A program made the position numbers and the translations under genes. A stretch of DNA of 64,000 nucleotides from Dehalococcoidia bacterium. Lineage in GTDB: Bacteria > Chloroflexota > Dehalococcoidia > Lucifugimonadales > Lucifugimonadaceae. The stretch spans positions 122,223 to 186,222 of the forward strand of contig JAAZYI010000010.1 in the NCBI GenBank assembly GCA_014239735.1, read 5' to 3'. The notes under the pieces were generated by a model, which saw nothing but the letters and a program-made list of their open reading frames with translations, searched no databases and had not been told where the DNA came from. This document shows, in pieces, positions 1 through 7,837 of the stretch (its first letter is position 1; every line of letters starts with the position of its first letter).

Positions 1-884
1 ACCTTCTCAAGTATTGTTTCAAGGTTTTTCCTGTTGATTTGCCTCATGTCTGAAGTAGTGAATCTACTATCTTCTTTTAATTTGCTCATTCCAATTACAT
101 CTACGAATCTTTCCCAGTTTGATTGATTTGCGGCACCCAAATTGATATATCCATCCTTAGTTTTGAATGCTTGGTAGGGAGCTGTGAGTCTATGAGCTGA
201 GCCCTCAGGCTCGGATATTGATCCCGTAGTGAAATATATACTACTTTCATACAGAGTATATGCTAATGCTGACTCAAGTAATGATACTTCTAAAAACTGA
301 CCTTCTCCGCTTTTAAGTAGATGTATATATGCAGAAAGTATTCCTTGCATTGCAAACATTCCTGTATTCAAATCAGCAATGGGAACTCCTACCTTAACAG
401 GCGCTGTATCTTTGTGGCCGGTTATACTCATTAAGCCGCTCATTCCTTGTGCAATTAAATCAAATCCGCCTCTTTTAGAATAAGGCCCAGTTGTTCCAAA
501 TCCTGATATAGAACAAAAAATTATCTTTGGGTTTATTTTCTTTACATCTTCGTATCCAAACCCTAATTTTTTCATCGCCCCAACTCTAGAATTTTCAATT
601 AAGACATCAGCATCATTAAGTAATTTATTTAGGATAATTTTCCCTTCTTCTGATTTTATATCTAAAGAAAGACTTCTTTTATTTCTATTTAGTTGAACGA
701 AGGCAGAGGAGTCTTTTCCAATAAAAGGTGGCCCCCAAGTTCTTACGTCATCTCCACCATTAGGTTTTTCTATTTTTATTACATCTGCTCCATGGTCAGC
801 TAGTAGCATCGAGCAAAAAGGACCTGCTAGAATTTGACTACAATCAATAACTTTTATTCCATCTAAGGATTGATTAGATTTCAT
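1..884 (-). CDS. CaiB/BaiF family (class III) CoA transferase, C-terminus beyond window
   Basis: Reading the minus strand from the ATG at 884 gives an open frame of 294 codons that leaves the window at base 1, so roughly the last quarter of a ~390-residue protein is missing. It opens with a Rossmann-type CoA-binding segment (GIKVIDCSQILAGPFCSMLL), then GADVIKIEKPNGGD and LNRNKRSLSLD, all typical of class III CoA transferases such as formyl-CoA or carnitine CoA transferase. Asp171 in PIADLNTGMFA sits where the family has its catalytic aspartate (Asp169 in Frc). It would move CoA from an acyl-CoA donor to a carboxylate; the substrate cannot be read from the sequence. Its start faces a plus-strand SDR 48 bases away, so the two are divergent and may share a control region. 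Confidence 0.9.
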   Translation of the reverse strand, partial: MKSNQSLDGIKVIDCSQILAGPFCSMLLADHGADVIKIEKPNGGDDVRTWGPPFIGKDSSAFVQLNRNKRSLSLDIKSEEGKIILNKLLNDADVLIENSRVGAMKKLGFGYEDVKKINPKIIFCSISGFGTTGPYSKRGGFDLIAQGMSGLMSITGHKDTAPVKVGVPIADLNTGMFAMQGILSAYIHLLKSGEGQFLEVSLLESALAYTLYESSIYFTTGSISEPEGSAHRLTAPYQAFKTKDGYINLGAANQSNWERFVDVIGMSKLKEDSRFTTSDMRQINRKNLETILEK

Positions 885-932
885 TGTTTAAATATCCTTT
901 AGGTAAGTTTAAAAAGCAAGTAGGAGAATAAT

Positions 933-1688
933 TTGTTTGATCTAAAAGATAAAGTTTCATTGATTACAGGCGGAAATGGCGGAATAGGAGAAGGCATTGC
1001 AAATGGATTTGCTGATTTTGGCTCAAGGGTAGCAATTGTTGGGAGAGATGAAGCAAAATGCAAAAAAGCTCAAGAAAAAATAATCAACAATGGAGGAGAC
1101 GCGCAATATTTTTTGTGTGATGTCTCAAGCTATGAATCTGTAGAAAAGTGCATTAATGAGGTGAATAATGAATTTGGCTCTATAGATATATTGGTAAATA
1201 ATGCCGGGACTAGTATAAGAAAGCCTCCTCATGATCTGTCCCCAAATGATTGGAAAACTGTTATGGATACAAATTTAACGAGCGTTCATTATTTTTCTTC
1301 TATTGTTTTCAACCAAATGAAGAAAAAAAAGTTCGGAAAAATAATTAATATAGGATCTATGATGTCAATTTTTGGTGCTGCTCATGCATCAGTGTATGCA
1401 GCAAGCAAAGGTGGGGTTGTGCAATATACAAAAAGTTGTGCAATTGCTTGGGCAGAATTCAATATTCAAGTCAACTCTATATTGCCTGGCTATATTACTA
1501 CCAATTTAACGGATGGATTTAGAAAAAATTTTCCTGAAGACGCTGAGTTAGTAACTTCAAGAATTCCGGCGGGAAGATGGGGAATTCCGAGTGATCTTGC
1601 AGGCACAGCAATATTTTTAGCCTCTTCAGCATCAGACTATGTGACAGGTACTTTTATACCTGTAGATGGAGCATATTCAATTAGATAG
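933..1688 (+). CDS. SDR oxidoreductase, gluconate/2-deoxygluconate dehydrogenase-like
   Basis: A 251-residue classical short-chain dehydrogenase. The TTG start at 933 is preceded by AGGAG at 922-926. Visible motifs are TGGNGGIG (12-19, NAD(P) binding), NNAG (89-92), Asn114, and the catalytic triad Ser142, Tyr155, Lys159 in YAASK. It ends with the usual YVTGTFIPVDGAYSIR. The opening FDLKDKVSLITGG and overall look resemble KduD and gluconate 5-dehydrogenase types, which oxidise or reduce sugar acids or keto sugars. It lies divergent from the CoA transferase and ends one base before the convergent lipase gene. The exact substrate is inferred only. Confidence 0.88.
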   Translation: MFDLKDKVSLITGGNGGIGEGIANGFADFGSRVAIVGRDEAKCKKAQEKIINNGGDAQYFLCDVSSYESVEKCINEVNNEFGSIDILVNNAGTSIRKPPHDLSPNDWKTVMDTNLTSVHYFSSIVFNQMKKKKFGKIINIGSMMSIFGAAHASVYAASKGGVVQYTKSCAIAWAEFNIQVNSILPGYITTNLTDGFRKNFPEDAELVTSRIPAGRWGIPSDLAGTAIFLASSASDYVTGTFIPVDGAYSIR

Positions 1689-1689
1689 A

Positions 1690-3039
1690 CTAATTACCCC
1701 AAGGAATTTTTTCTTCCGGTATAACTGCATTTAAATCGTTAGGCACATCTTCCCAAGGAATTTGTTCCCATGGTTTTAATGATGTTGCTTTTCCTGCTAA
1801 ATCAGATAGTCGATTCTTAAGATTTAGCATCTTCCCAACAGGAATTTTATCTATTGGTAGCTTATCTGCAGGAAAATTAACTTTATCCAAAGGAATCTTT
1901 TCCCAGAACTGTTCTTGAGATTCTCTTTCAGATTTAGCTAACTTACTCGTGTAGTCTTTGTCATTGCATTTTTGATAATCTTTATTTTGACAATAAGTAT
2001 ATAAACCTACTAATCCAAAGTAGTAAGATGATTTATGGTGATCTGTAAAATCTCTTGTGCTAAACAACAGTGCTGTATTTACATCGTTAAGGCCATATAA
2101 ATCACCAGATTGATCAATTTGAATTAATTCTCCCACATGTTCATATGGTATTAGCATTCCAGGAACTCTCGGAATAGGATCATTTGCTACTACAAATCTA
2201 TACATTTTTATTGGAAGACTATCAAAAGCATTTCTGAATTCTTCCATTCCCACTCGAGGAGCCCCAAAAGTAATGGCATTTACTTCTCTGTCTAATGTTG
2301 AGGCAATGTCAAAGCTAGCAAGAGTTGTTAATGCTCCTCCAAGACTGTGACCAACAACATAAATTTCTTTGTCGGGGTGCTTACTGACATATTCAATAAC
2401 TTTTTCTCTAAATAACATATACTCACTTACGAATCCTTCATGAGCACTTATCTGAGAAAGTTTAGGGTCATCTAAGAAAGAAAGCTTCTTTAAAGTTGCT
2501 CTAGCATCAGTCAGCATATTAAGCATTCTCTCCCACCTTTTGTCACTCCCAGTATCTCTGAAAGCCACGATGATCTTATCCATTTCAGTAACTACATAAG
2601 CTTGTCCGCCACTCATTATTACTCCATAATCTAAAAATTCAGCCTTTTTCTCATTTCCAGGAACTATTACATCTCCTATTAATTCAACGCCAGCAGTGTC
2701 TAGATAATCTTTCATTTCATTTGCTTCAGCCATTACCCAATAAGTATGCTGAAGCGAACGCATGCCTGTTCTTAAAATTTTATCTGAAAAAGATCCCAAC
2801 TTTTTTAATTCAGGTTCACTTAATAATTCCTTTTCATTTGCTTTCAATGATTCTGTATCTACTTCGGTTTCAAGTCTTTTTGCTTCTTCAGTAGCAGATG
2901 TTGCATTTAATTCTTCTTTAGAAAGTTCTTCGCCTTCTTCATTTGTTTTTGTTACGTTGCAAGATAAAAGAACCAGGCAAGCCAAGATGGCAAGAATAGA
3001 ACCAGTTAGCTTAATCTTTTTAATGTCATATATTTTCAT
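1690..3039 (-). CDS. class 3 lipase-domain lipoprotein
   Basis: The 449-residue protein starts with a lipoprotein signal ending LVLLSC, with Cys27 as the lipidation site. A charged linker rich in Glu and Lys (about 31-80) follows, then an alpha/beta-hydrolase domain of the fungal lipase (class 3) type: GHSLGG with nucleophile Ser232, FGAPRVG, Asp287 in VANDPIPR, and His334/335 in DHHKSSYY. The last ~70 residues are repetitive (WEKIPLDKVNFPADKLPIDK, then WEQIPWEDVPND), a proline/aspartate-rich tail of unknown role. It starts 2 bases after the lactonase gene, with AGAGG just inside the spacer, so the two form an operon. It is probably a cell-surface esterase or lipase. Confidence 0.85.
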   Translation of the reverse strand: MKIYDIKKIKLTGSILAILACLVLLSCNVTKTNEEGEELSKEELNATSATEEAKRLETEVDTESLKANEKELLSEPELKKLGSFSDKILRTGMRSLQHTYWVMAEANEMKDYLDTAGVELIGDVIVPGNEKKAEFLDYGVIMSGGQAYVVTEMDKIIVAFRDTGSDKRWERMLNMLTDARATLKKLSFLDDPKLSQISAHEGFVSEYMLFREKVIEYVSKHPDKEIYVVGHSLGGALTTLASFDIASTLDREVNAITFGAPRVGMEEFRNAFDSLPIKMYRFVVANDPIPRVPGMLIPYEHVGELIQIDQSGDLYGLNDVNTALLFSTRDFTDHHKSSYYFGLVGLYTYCQNKDYQKCNDKDYTSKLAKSERESQEQFWEKIPLDKVNFPADKLPIDKIPVGKMLNLKNRLSDLAGKATSLKPWEQIPWEDVPNDLNAVIPEEKIPWGN

Positions 3040-3041
3040 CT

Positions 3042-4133
3042 TTACCTCTTTAAAAATTTAATACATACAGGATACGGTATGTTTATCTTATCACCTGTAT
3101 ATTGCAAGGTTCCATTATTTTTATTAATTGAGAAAGTAAATATATCTCCAGAATCTTGGTTTGCTGCTAGAATATAATTACCTAAAGGGTCAATAGAAAA
3201 ATTTCTCGGAGTTTTTCCTAAAGTAGATTCATGCCCCGCCTTTTCTAATTTTCTTCCATCATCTGAAACAGTAAATATTGCTAAGCTATCATGGCCTCTA
3301 TTTGATCCATAAAGAAAATTTCCATCTGATGTCATATGTATATCAGCACAACTTTTATGATCGAATCCATCTGGGAGAGTTGAAATAGTTTCAATGGTAT
3401 TTAAAATCCCCTTATCACCATCAAAATCAAATGATGTTATAGTAGCTCCGATTTCATTTATCACATAAACTACTTTTCCATTAGGATGAAATTCAAGGTG
3501 CCTTGGTCCCATTCCAGAATCGATTTTCACAAAACCTGGCGTATTAATTTCTAGCCTGCCAGTATTGTGACTAATTTTATAAATCATTACCTTGTCTGTT
3601 CCCAGATCCGGCACAAGTGCGAATTTATTATTAGGACTAACATTAATTGAATGAGCATGCGGTTCCATTTGTCTGTCAGGATTAACACTAGAGCCTTCAT
3701 GTTGAATTACTTGGATGTTTTCATTTAGACTACCATCTTCATTAATAGAAGTTATAGTTGAGGCGCCGCCAGCATAATTTGCAGCAAGAAGTAATTTCCC
3801 ACTCTTGTCAGTAGTTAAGTGACAAGGGCCGTTTGATCCTGACGAAATTGTATTTATTATTGAGAGGCTACCGTCATCTTTATTAATTGAATACGCAGAA
3901 AGTGCCCCTCCTCTCTTGTCATCAATTTCGCCCACAGAATATAGGTTTTTACCATTTGGAGATATGGTGAGAAAAGAAGGGTTATCTTTTTCAAAGCAGG
4001 TTCCTAATTGAGAAAAAGTTCCGCTAGATGAATCATATCCTAAAATATAAATCCCTTTGCTTTGCAATTTGGGAGTAATTACTCCTCCCGATGTGTATGT
4101 TCCAATATATGCATAATAATCAAAGTCACTCAT
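3042..4133 (-). CDS. pgl: lactonase family beta-propeller (6-phosphogluconolactonase type)
   Basis: A 363-residue protein with no signal peptide. It begins YYAYIGTYTSGG and carries the repeated blades of the lactonase_7 (YbhE/Pgl, cycloisomerase-2) seven-bladed propeller: NPSFLTISPNGKNLYSVGE, GPCHLTTDKSGKLLLAANY, GPRHLEFHPNGKVVYVINE and TPRNFSIDPLGNYILAANQ. In this family the conserved His and Glu/Arg residues of the central channel hydrolyse 6-phosphogluconolactone or related lactones. It is the first gene of a two-gene operon with the downstream lipase. Lactonase action would fit the sugar-acid metabolism elsewhere in the window, but the true lactone is not known. Confidence 0.85.
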   Translation of the reverse strand: MSDFDYYAYIGTYTSGGVITPKLQSKGIYILGYDSSSGTFSQLGTCFEKDNPSFLTISPNGKNLYSVGEIDDKRGGALSAYSINKDDGSLSIINTISSGSNGPCHLTTDKSGKLLLAANYAGGASTITSINEDGSLNENIQVIQHEGSSVNPDRQMEPHAHSINVSPNNKFALVPDLGTDKVMIYKISHNTGRLEINTPGFVKIDSGMGPRHLEFHPNGKVVYVINEIGATITSFDFDGDKGILNTIETISTLPDGFDHKSCADIHMTSDGNFLYGSNRGHDSLAIFTVSDDGRKLEKAGHESTLGKTPRNFSIDPLGNYILAANQDSGDIFTFSINKNNGTLQYTGDKINIPYPVCIKFLKR

Positions 4134-4204
4134 TTAATCTCCCTTAATGTATATATGAATGATAAGTTCTTTTTTAAAAAATATAAATAAAGGATAAAAA
4201 AGGC

Positions 4205-4229
4205 AAAAAAAAATCCGGTTTTTCAACCG
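4205..4229 (-). terminator. Rho-independent terminator of the SDR at 4299-5171
   Basis: On the minus strand a 5-bp stem CGGTT/AACCG (4225-4229 with 4216-4220) closes a GAAA tetraloop. It is followed by GA and nine U (complement of the A run at 4205-4213). It sits 70 bases past the stop of the minus-strand SDR and before the lactonase start. Confidence 0.7.
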
Positions 4230-4298
4230 AACGATGTATATATTATAGCATAATTTTTTTACTCATGTCAATGCTTTAGGTTTAGAGATTAAATTTTT

Positions 4299-5171
4299 TT
4301 ATAAATCTATCCCATATTTTTCTACAGTCATTTGCCATAATTTATTTCTTTGGGTTTCAATTTCAACTATAGGATTGGGAGCTACAATTATTGGATCACC
4401 CTTGTGTTGTTTTTTTGTATTTAAGCCTACAAATTCGCCTCCGTTTAGACTTGAATTAACACAAGAAAAAATAATTGATTTGGCTCCTTCTTTTGATGAT
4501 GACATTACTGGTAGAGCATAAATAAGTTTTGCAAGAAAAAAATATCTACCAAGCTTACTTTTCGCAACTCCTGGGTGACAAGCAATTGATTTTATAGGAA
4601 TATTTCTCTCCGATAACCTTTTTTGCAATTCTATAGAGAACATTAATCTGAACAGATTAGTGTGTTCATAAATTTCTCTCTTTTCTTTAAATGAAGAAAT
4701 TTTTTCACTTGGGTCGAAATAATCCCAATTTATTTTTCCTACTCGATAACTTGATATGCTAGAAACACTTACTATTTTAGGATTTACTGAACCAATTAAT
4801 TTAGGTATTAATTTTAATGAAAGATAGAAATAGCCTAAATAATTTATTGCAAATGTAATTTCAGTCCCATCTTTTGTTTTTTGGGGAGGGTGAAGCATCA
4901 CTCCTGCATTATTTACTAATATGTCCAAATTGGAGAATTTCTGACCAAATTTCATCACAAAGTTGTCCATACTTTCTCTGCTGCTTACATCCAGAGGAAT
5001 AAAAAGACTATTTTTTCCAATTTTTCTTTCAGCATTTCTTCCAGATTCAGCATTTCTACAAGCCAAAACTACTGTGTTTCCAAGATCTGCAAATTTTTTT
5101 GCTGCCTCAAGTCCTAATCCGCTGTTAGAGCCGGTTATAATTATAGTTTTATTGGTTAGGTTTTTTTGCAT
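4299..5171 (-). CDS. SDR, retinol-dehydrogenase/protochlorophyllide-reductase-like, catalytic Lys replaced
   Basis: A 290-residue short-chain dehydrogenase of the retinol dehydrogenase-like subgroup: TGSNSGLG (13-20), ACRNAESG, NNAG (87-90), VSSISSY (136-142) and CHPGVAKSKLG. Where this subgroup has YxxSKLAN, the sequence is Y168-EHT-N172-LFR, so the active-site lysine is asparagine; I checked the codon, AAT, at 4658-4656. The protein may be a non-catalytic or altered member. There is no clear ribosome binding site before the ATG. It is followed by its own terminator. Confidence 0.82.
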   Translation of the reverse strand: MQKNLTNKTIIITGSNSGLGLEAAKKFADLGNTVVLACRNAESGRNAERKIGKNSLFIPLDVSSRESMDNFVMKFGQKFSNLDILVNNAGVMLHPPQKTKDGTEITFAINYLGYFYLSLKLIPKLIGSVNPKIVSVSSISSYRVGKINWDYFDPSEKISSFKEKREIYEHTNLFRLMFSIELQKRLSERNIPIKSIACHPGVAKSKLGRYFFLAKLIYALPVMSSSKEGAKSIIFSCVNSSLNGGEFVGLNTKKQHKGDPIIVAPNPIVEIETQRNKLWQMTVEKYGIDL

Positions 5172-5281
5172 TTATTACTATTATAATTACTTAATACTAA
5201 ATAATTTATAATTATAGTATTAATATATATAACTTAAATTACTTTACTTAAATTATCTTATCACGTTAAAATCCTGATCTT

Positions 5282-5374
5282 ATGAAAAGAAATAAATTGC
5301 CAAAATCATTATTTGTAATAGCAGCAATAATTGATGGAATTATTGTGATTTATTTAATTAAATATTTTTTTTAA
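5282..5374 (+). CDS. 30-residue single-pass membrane peptide
   Basis: An ATG at 5282 opens 30 codons: a basic head MKRNKLPK, a hydrophobic span of about 20 residues rich in Ile and Val, and KYFF at the end. The TAA stop shares one base with the ATG of the GNAT gene (TAATG), which suggests translational coupling. It is too short for most gene callers. Its function is unknown; two similar tiny one-helix peptides occur at 39749 and 46492. Confidence 0.45.
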   Translation: MKRNKLPKSLFVIAAIIDGIIVIYLIKYFF

Positions 5375-5895
5375 TGAGTGAAGATAATTTTTATATTAGA
5401 ATTTTTAATAATCTGGATCAGCTTCATGTCCAAGATATGGTTATTGCCGGCCTTCTTGCCACCGCAGAGGATAGAAGTGAATCAGTCAGAGATGGCATAT
5501 CTGCTTATTTAGAAAGATCTCTTAGTGAAGATTTAGGTAATATTTATGATCATTATTTTACTGATGGAATTTTTTTTGTAGCTGTATCTGATGAGCATAT
5601 TGTTGGATGCTTGGGTGTTGAAAAAGATAATGATTTTATTTATAGGCTTAAACGCTTAAGTGTTAAGAAGGGATATAGGAATCAAGGTATCGCCAAAGGA
5701 TTGTTAGATAATATAGAAATATGGACTCAAGAAAGAGGGGCAAGTAAATTAATTCTAGGTACATCAGAGGTACAAAAGGATGCTTTAATATTTTGGAAAA
5801 AATCAGGATTTCAGGTTGTTGAAAGCGAAGTTGTTGAAAGCGGCATAGAAGTTTTTTCTCTAGAAAAAGATTTAGATCTTAACTTTGAGAATTGA
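5374..5895 (+). CDS. GNAT family N-acetyltransferase
   Basis: The 173-residue protein has the GNAT fold signature. A beta-strand FFVAVSDEHIVGCLGVE is followed by motif A, LKRLSVKKGYRNQGIAKGLL (92-111), whose RNQGIA loop matches the R/QxxGxG/A acetyl-CoA pyrophosphate loop, and then by ALIFWKKSGFQVVE (motif B). The substrate is not readable. Its start overlaps the stop of the tiny membrane peptide, and its 3' end overlaps the convergent membrane protein gene by 24 bases. Confidence 0.85.
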   Translation: MSEDNFYIRIFNNLDQLHVQDMVIAGLLATAEDRSESVRDGISAYLERSLSEDLGNIYDHYFTDGIFFVAVSDEHIVGCLGVEKDNDFIYRLKRLSVKKGYRNQGIAKGLLDNIEIWTQERGASKLILGTSEVQKDALIFWKKSGFQVVESEVVESGIEVFSLEKDLDLNFEN

Positions 5896-6387
5896 TAAAT
5901 AAATTCCTATTACTAAACTCAACAGCCAAGTAATTATATCTGGCGAAAATCCGTACCAAATTGTTAGATGTCCTATTGCAACGCTCAAGCCCGCAATTAT
6001 CATGAGGGTTAAACTTTTCTTATATCCTGAGGTTCTCTCAATTACATTTCCAATAATCCATCCAAGTATCGGAACTGGCAGTATTATCAGGTAATAAATA
6101 ATTATAGATGGAATTAAATTCGATAAAATTTCTACCAATACCCTAAAAATAATAGCAAAAGATACTGAAATAAACATGCAGACAATGAAGCTTAATATTA
6201 AATCCTTCAGAGTTGGGTTGAATGCTGGGTTTAATTTTAATTTAGCGCATTTTTTACATTTTGGTACTGTTTTTGTTTGAATCATGCAGTTAGGGCAAAT
6301 GAAATCTTCACAATTTTTATCTCCACATTTTAAAAGGGTGGATATTTCTTTACCACAACTACATTTATTTTTATCGGAAGTTTTCAT
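5872..6387 (-). CDS. Cys-rich zinc-finger-like membrane protein
   Basis: A 171-residue protein. The first ~50 residues hold eight cysteines (C9, C11, C21, C26, C31, C34, C44, C47) in paired CxC/CxxC spacing, like a B-box or zinc-ribbon module. About four hydrophobic helices follow (roughly 63-85, 93-115, 126-146 and 150-168). It starts directly at the stop of the PlsY-like gene (TAAATG), so the two are co-translated. No function is known; similar short zinc-finger membrane proteins are common hypothetical genes. Confidence 0.75.
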   Translation of the reverse strand: MKTSDKNKCSCGKEISTLLKCGDKNCEDFICPNCMIQTKTVPKCKKCAKLKLNPAFNPTLKDLILSFIVCMFISVSFAIIFRVLVEILSNLIPSIIIYYLIILPVPILGWIIGNVIERTSGYKKSLTLMIIAGLSVAIGHLTIWYGFSPDIITWLLSLVIGIYLSILKVKI

Positions 6388-7005
6388 TTATATATCTCTA
6401 TCAAAGACTATTCTATTTATAATTATTTTATAATTATTTGAAAGTAAATTGCCTGTAATTCTTTTTAAAATGACTAAGAAAAGGCATATTAAGTAGCAGA
6501 AAAAAAGGGGAGTTGAAAAAAATAATGAGAAAATACACGAAATTCCAATGGATATTATCCATGCTGGACCACCATCTTTAATTTTTAGATAAATTATTAG
6601 ATACAAAGAATATAAAATTATAGCCATGGTTACATTAATTCCTAGTAAGCTTCCAATGATAATGGCCATCCCTCTTCCTCCCTTAAATCTCATAAAAATA
6701 GACCAATTATTTCCAATTATTTGAGTGAATAATATAAGCATTAAATAATATTCATTTATTGGATCTAATTGACTGAAATCAAGCATAAATTTTGCAATAA
6801 AAATAGGTAATAGGCCTTTTAAAACACTATCACCAAAGAAAATTACTATTCCAGCAATTTTTGAATGATATTTCCAAATATATGAGGATCCTATATGTGT
6901 TGTCCATGATTGGGATGGATCTTTATTAATTTTATTAAGATAGATATTAGAAAAATTTAGAGAACTCAAGAAAAAAACAATAATTAGAAAAATTACATAT
7001 TCCAA
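6388..7005 (-). CDS. divergent PlsY-like glycerol-3-phosphate acyltransferase family protein
   Basis: A 205-residue polytopic membrane protein. It shows the PlsY motif-2 region as IGNNWSIFMRFKGGRGMA, close to the usual GHxxPxFxxFKGGKGVA but with His changed to Asn. Motif 1 (normally GSGNPGATN) is degenerate (IGSSYIW). GDSVLKGLLPIF matches the D(x)xKG(x)xP stretch that follows. The C-terminal RHxxNIxRL is replaced by KRITGNLL, so the conserved His is not obvious. PlsY transfers acyl groups from acyl-phosphate to glycerol-3-phosphate; this copy may be altered in activity. It overlaps the PHP gene by 13 bases in one operon. Confidence 0.7.
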   Translation of the reverse strand: MEYVIFLIIVFFLSSLNFSNIYLNKINKDPSQSWTTHIGSSYIWKYHSKIAGIVIFFGDSVLKGLLPIFIAKFMLDFSQLDPINEYYLMLILFTQIIGNNWSIFMRFKGGRGMAIIIGSLLGINVTMAIILYSLYLIIYLKIKDGGPAWIISIGISCIFSLFFSTPLFFCYLICLFLVILKRITGNLLSNNYKIIINRIVFDRDI

Positions 7006-7835
7006 CTTATTTCACCATTTAATTTATTTTTGGAAATATTATAGAAATTTAATAATTCTTGCTCATTTAGAAAGTTTTTTCCTAAATAAGATTTTTTTCT
7101 GCTTCTATGAAAATCACTGCCAGCAGTTTTAGTTAACTCAAATTTTGACATTATTTCATCAGAATCTTTAATTTTTTTATCTTCAATAATTTCGAGCCCC
7201 ACTAATCCATTTTTATAAAGATCATTAATTGATTTATCTACATCATTAACAGTATGAGGATGAGCAAGTGAGCATACCCCACCTGCTTTTCTTATTACTT
7301 CAATTAATTCCTTTGCATTTATTTCAAAAGGATTTTCATAAAGGGACTTAATTTTGTGGAGATATGTTTCAAATGCATCATTGGTATTTTTAGCATATCC
7401 AAGACTAATTAATGCATATGCTATATGAAGCCTACCTACAGAGCCTTTAGAATTCTTTACTATATCTCCCCAGCTTATATTTACACCTTCTTCGTTAAGT
7501 TTTTTTAAGGCAAATTTAGCAAATTCATTTCTCCTTAATTGTAAAATCTTTAGGACAGAATTTAAGTCTTTATTATTAGGGTCAAAAAAATATGCGAGAA
7601 GATGAATATTAGAATTATTTACTGAGCCAGATAATTCTATTCCAGGTATTAATTTCAAACTGTTATTTTCAGATTTTTTGATTATTGAATTTGCTTTTTT
7701 ATATCCGGTTAGATTGTCATGATCAGTAATAGAAATATATGAAATATTCCTGGAAATACTTTCTTTAATTATTTCTTCAGGACTTAAATCACCATCAGAG
7801 AAAAAAGTATGAATATGTAGATCTGCAATATTCAA
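6993..7835 (-). CDS. PHP-domain phosphoesterase (TrpH/RNase AM-like)
   Basis: A 280-residue PHP-family metal-dependent hydrolase. Metal ligands are seen as H7-x-H9 (DLHIHT), Asp14, Asp38-His39 (ITDHD), Glu67 (GIELSG), His78, His192/His194 (AHPH) and Asp241/His243 (GSDFH). In this family, YciV/TrpH-type enzymes hydrolyse 3',5'-nucleoside bisphosphates or RNA 5' ends. The start is TTG at 7835, two bases after the stop of rny and with no separate Shine-Dalgarno, so translation is probably coupled to RNase Y. An RNA-turnover role is therefore plausible but inferred. Confidence 0.87.
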   Translation of the reverse strand: MNIADLHIHTFFSDGDLSPEEIIKESISRNISYISITDHDNLTGYKKANSIIKKSENNSLKLIPGIELSGSVNNSNIHLLAYFFDPNNKDLNSVLKILQLRRNEFAKFALKKLNEEGVNISWGDIVKNSKGSVGRLHIAYALISLGYAKNTNDAFETYLHKIKSLYENPFEINAKELIEVIRKAGGVCSLAHPHTVNDVDKSINDLYKNGLVGLEIIEDKKIKDSDEIMSKFELTKTAGSDFHRSRKKSYLGKNFLNEQELLNFYNISKNKLNGEISWNM

Positions 7836-7837
7836 TA

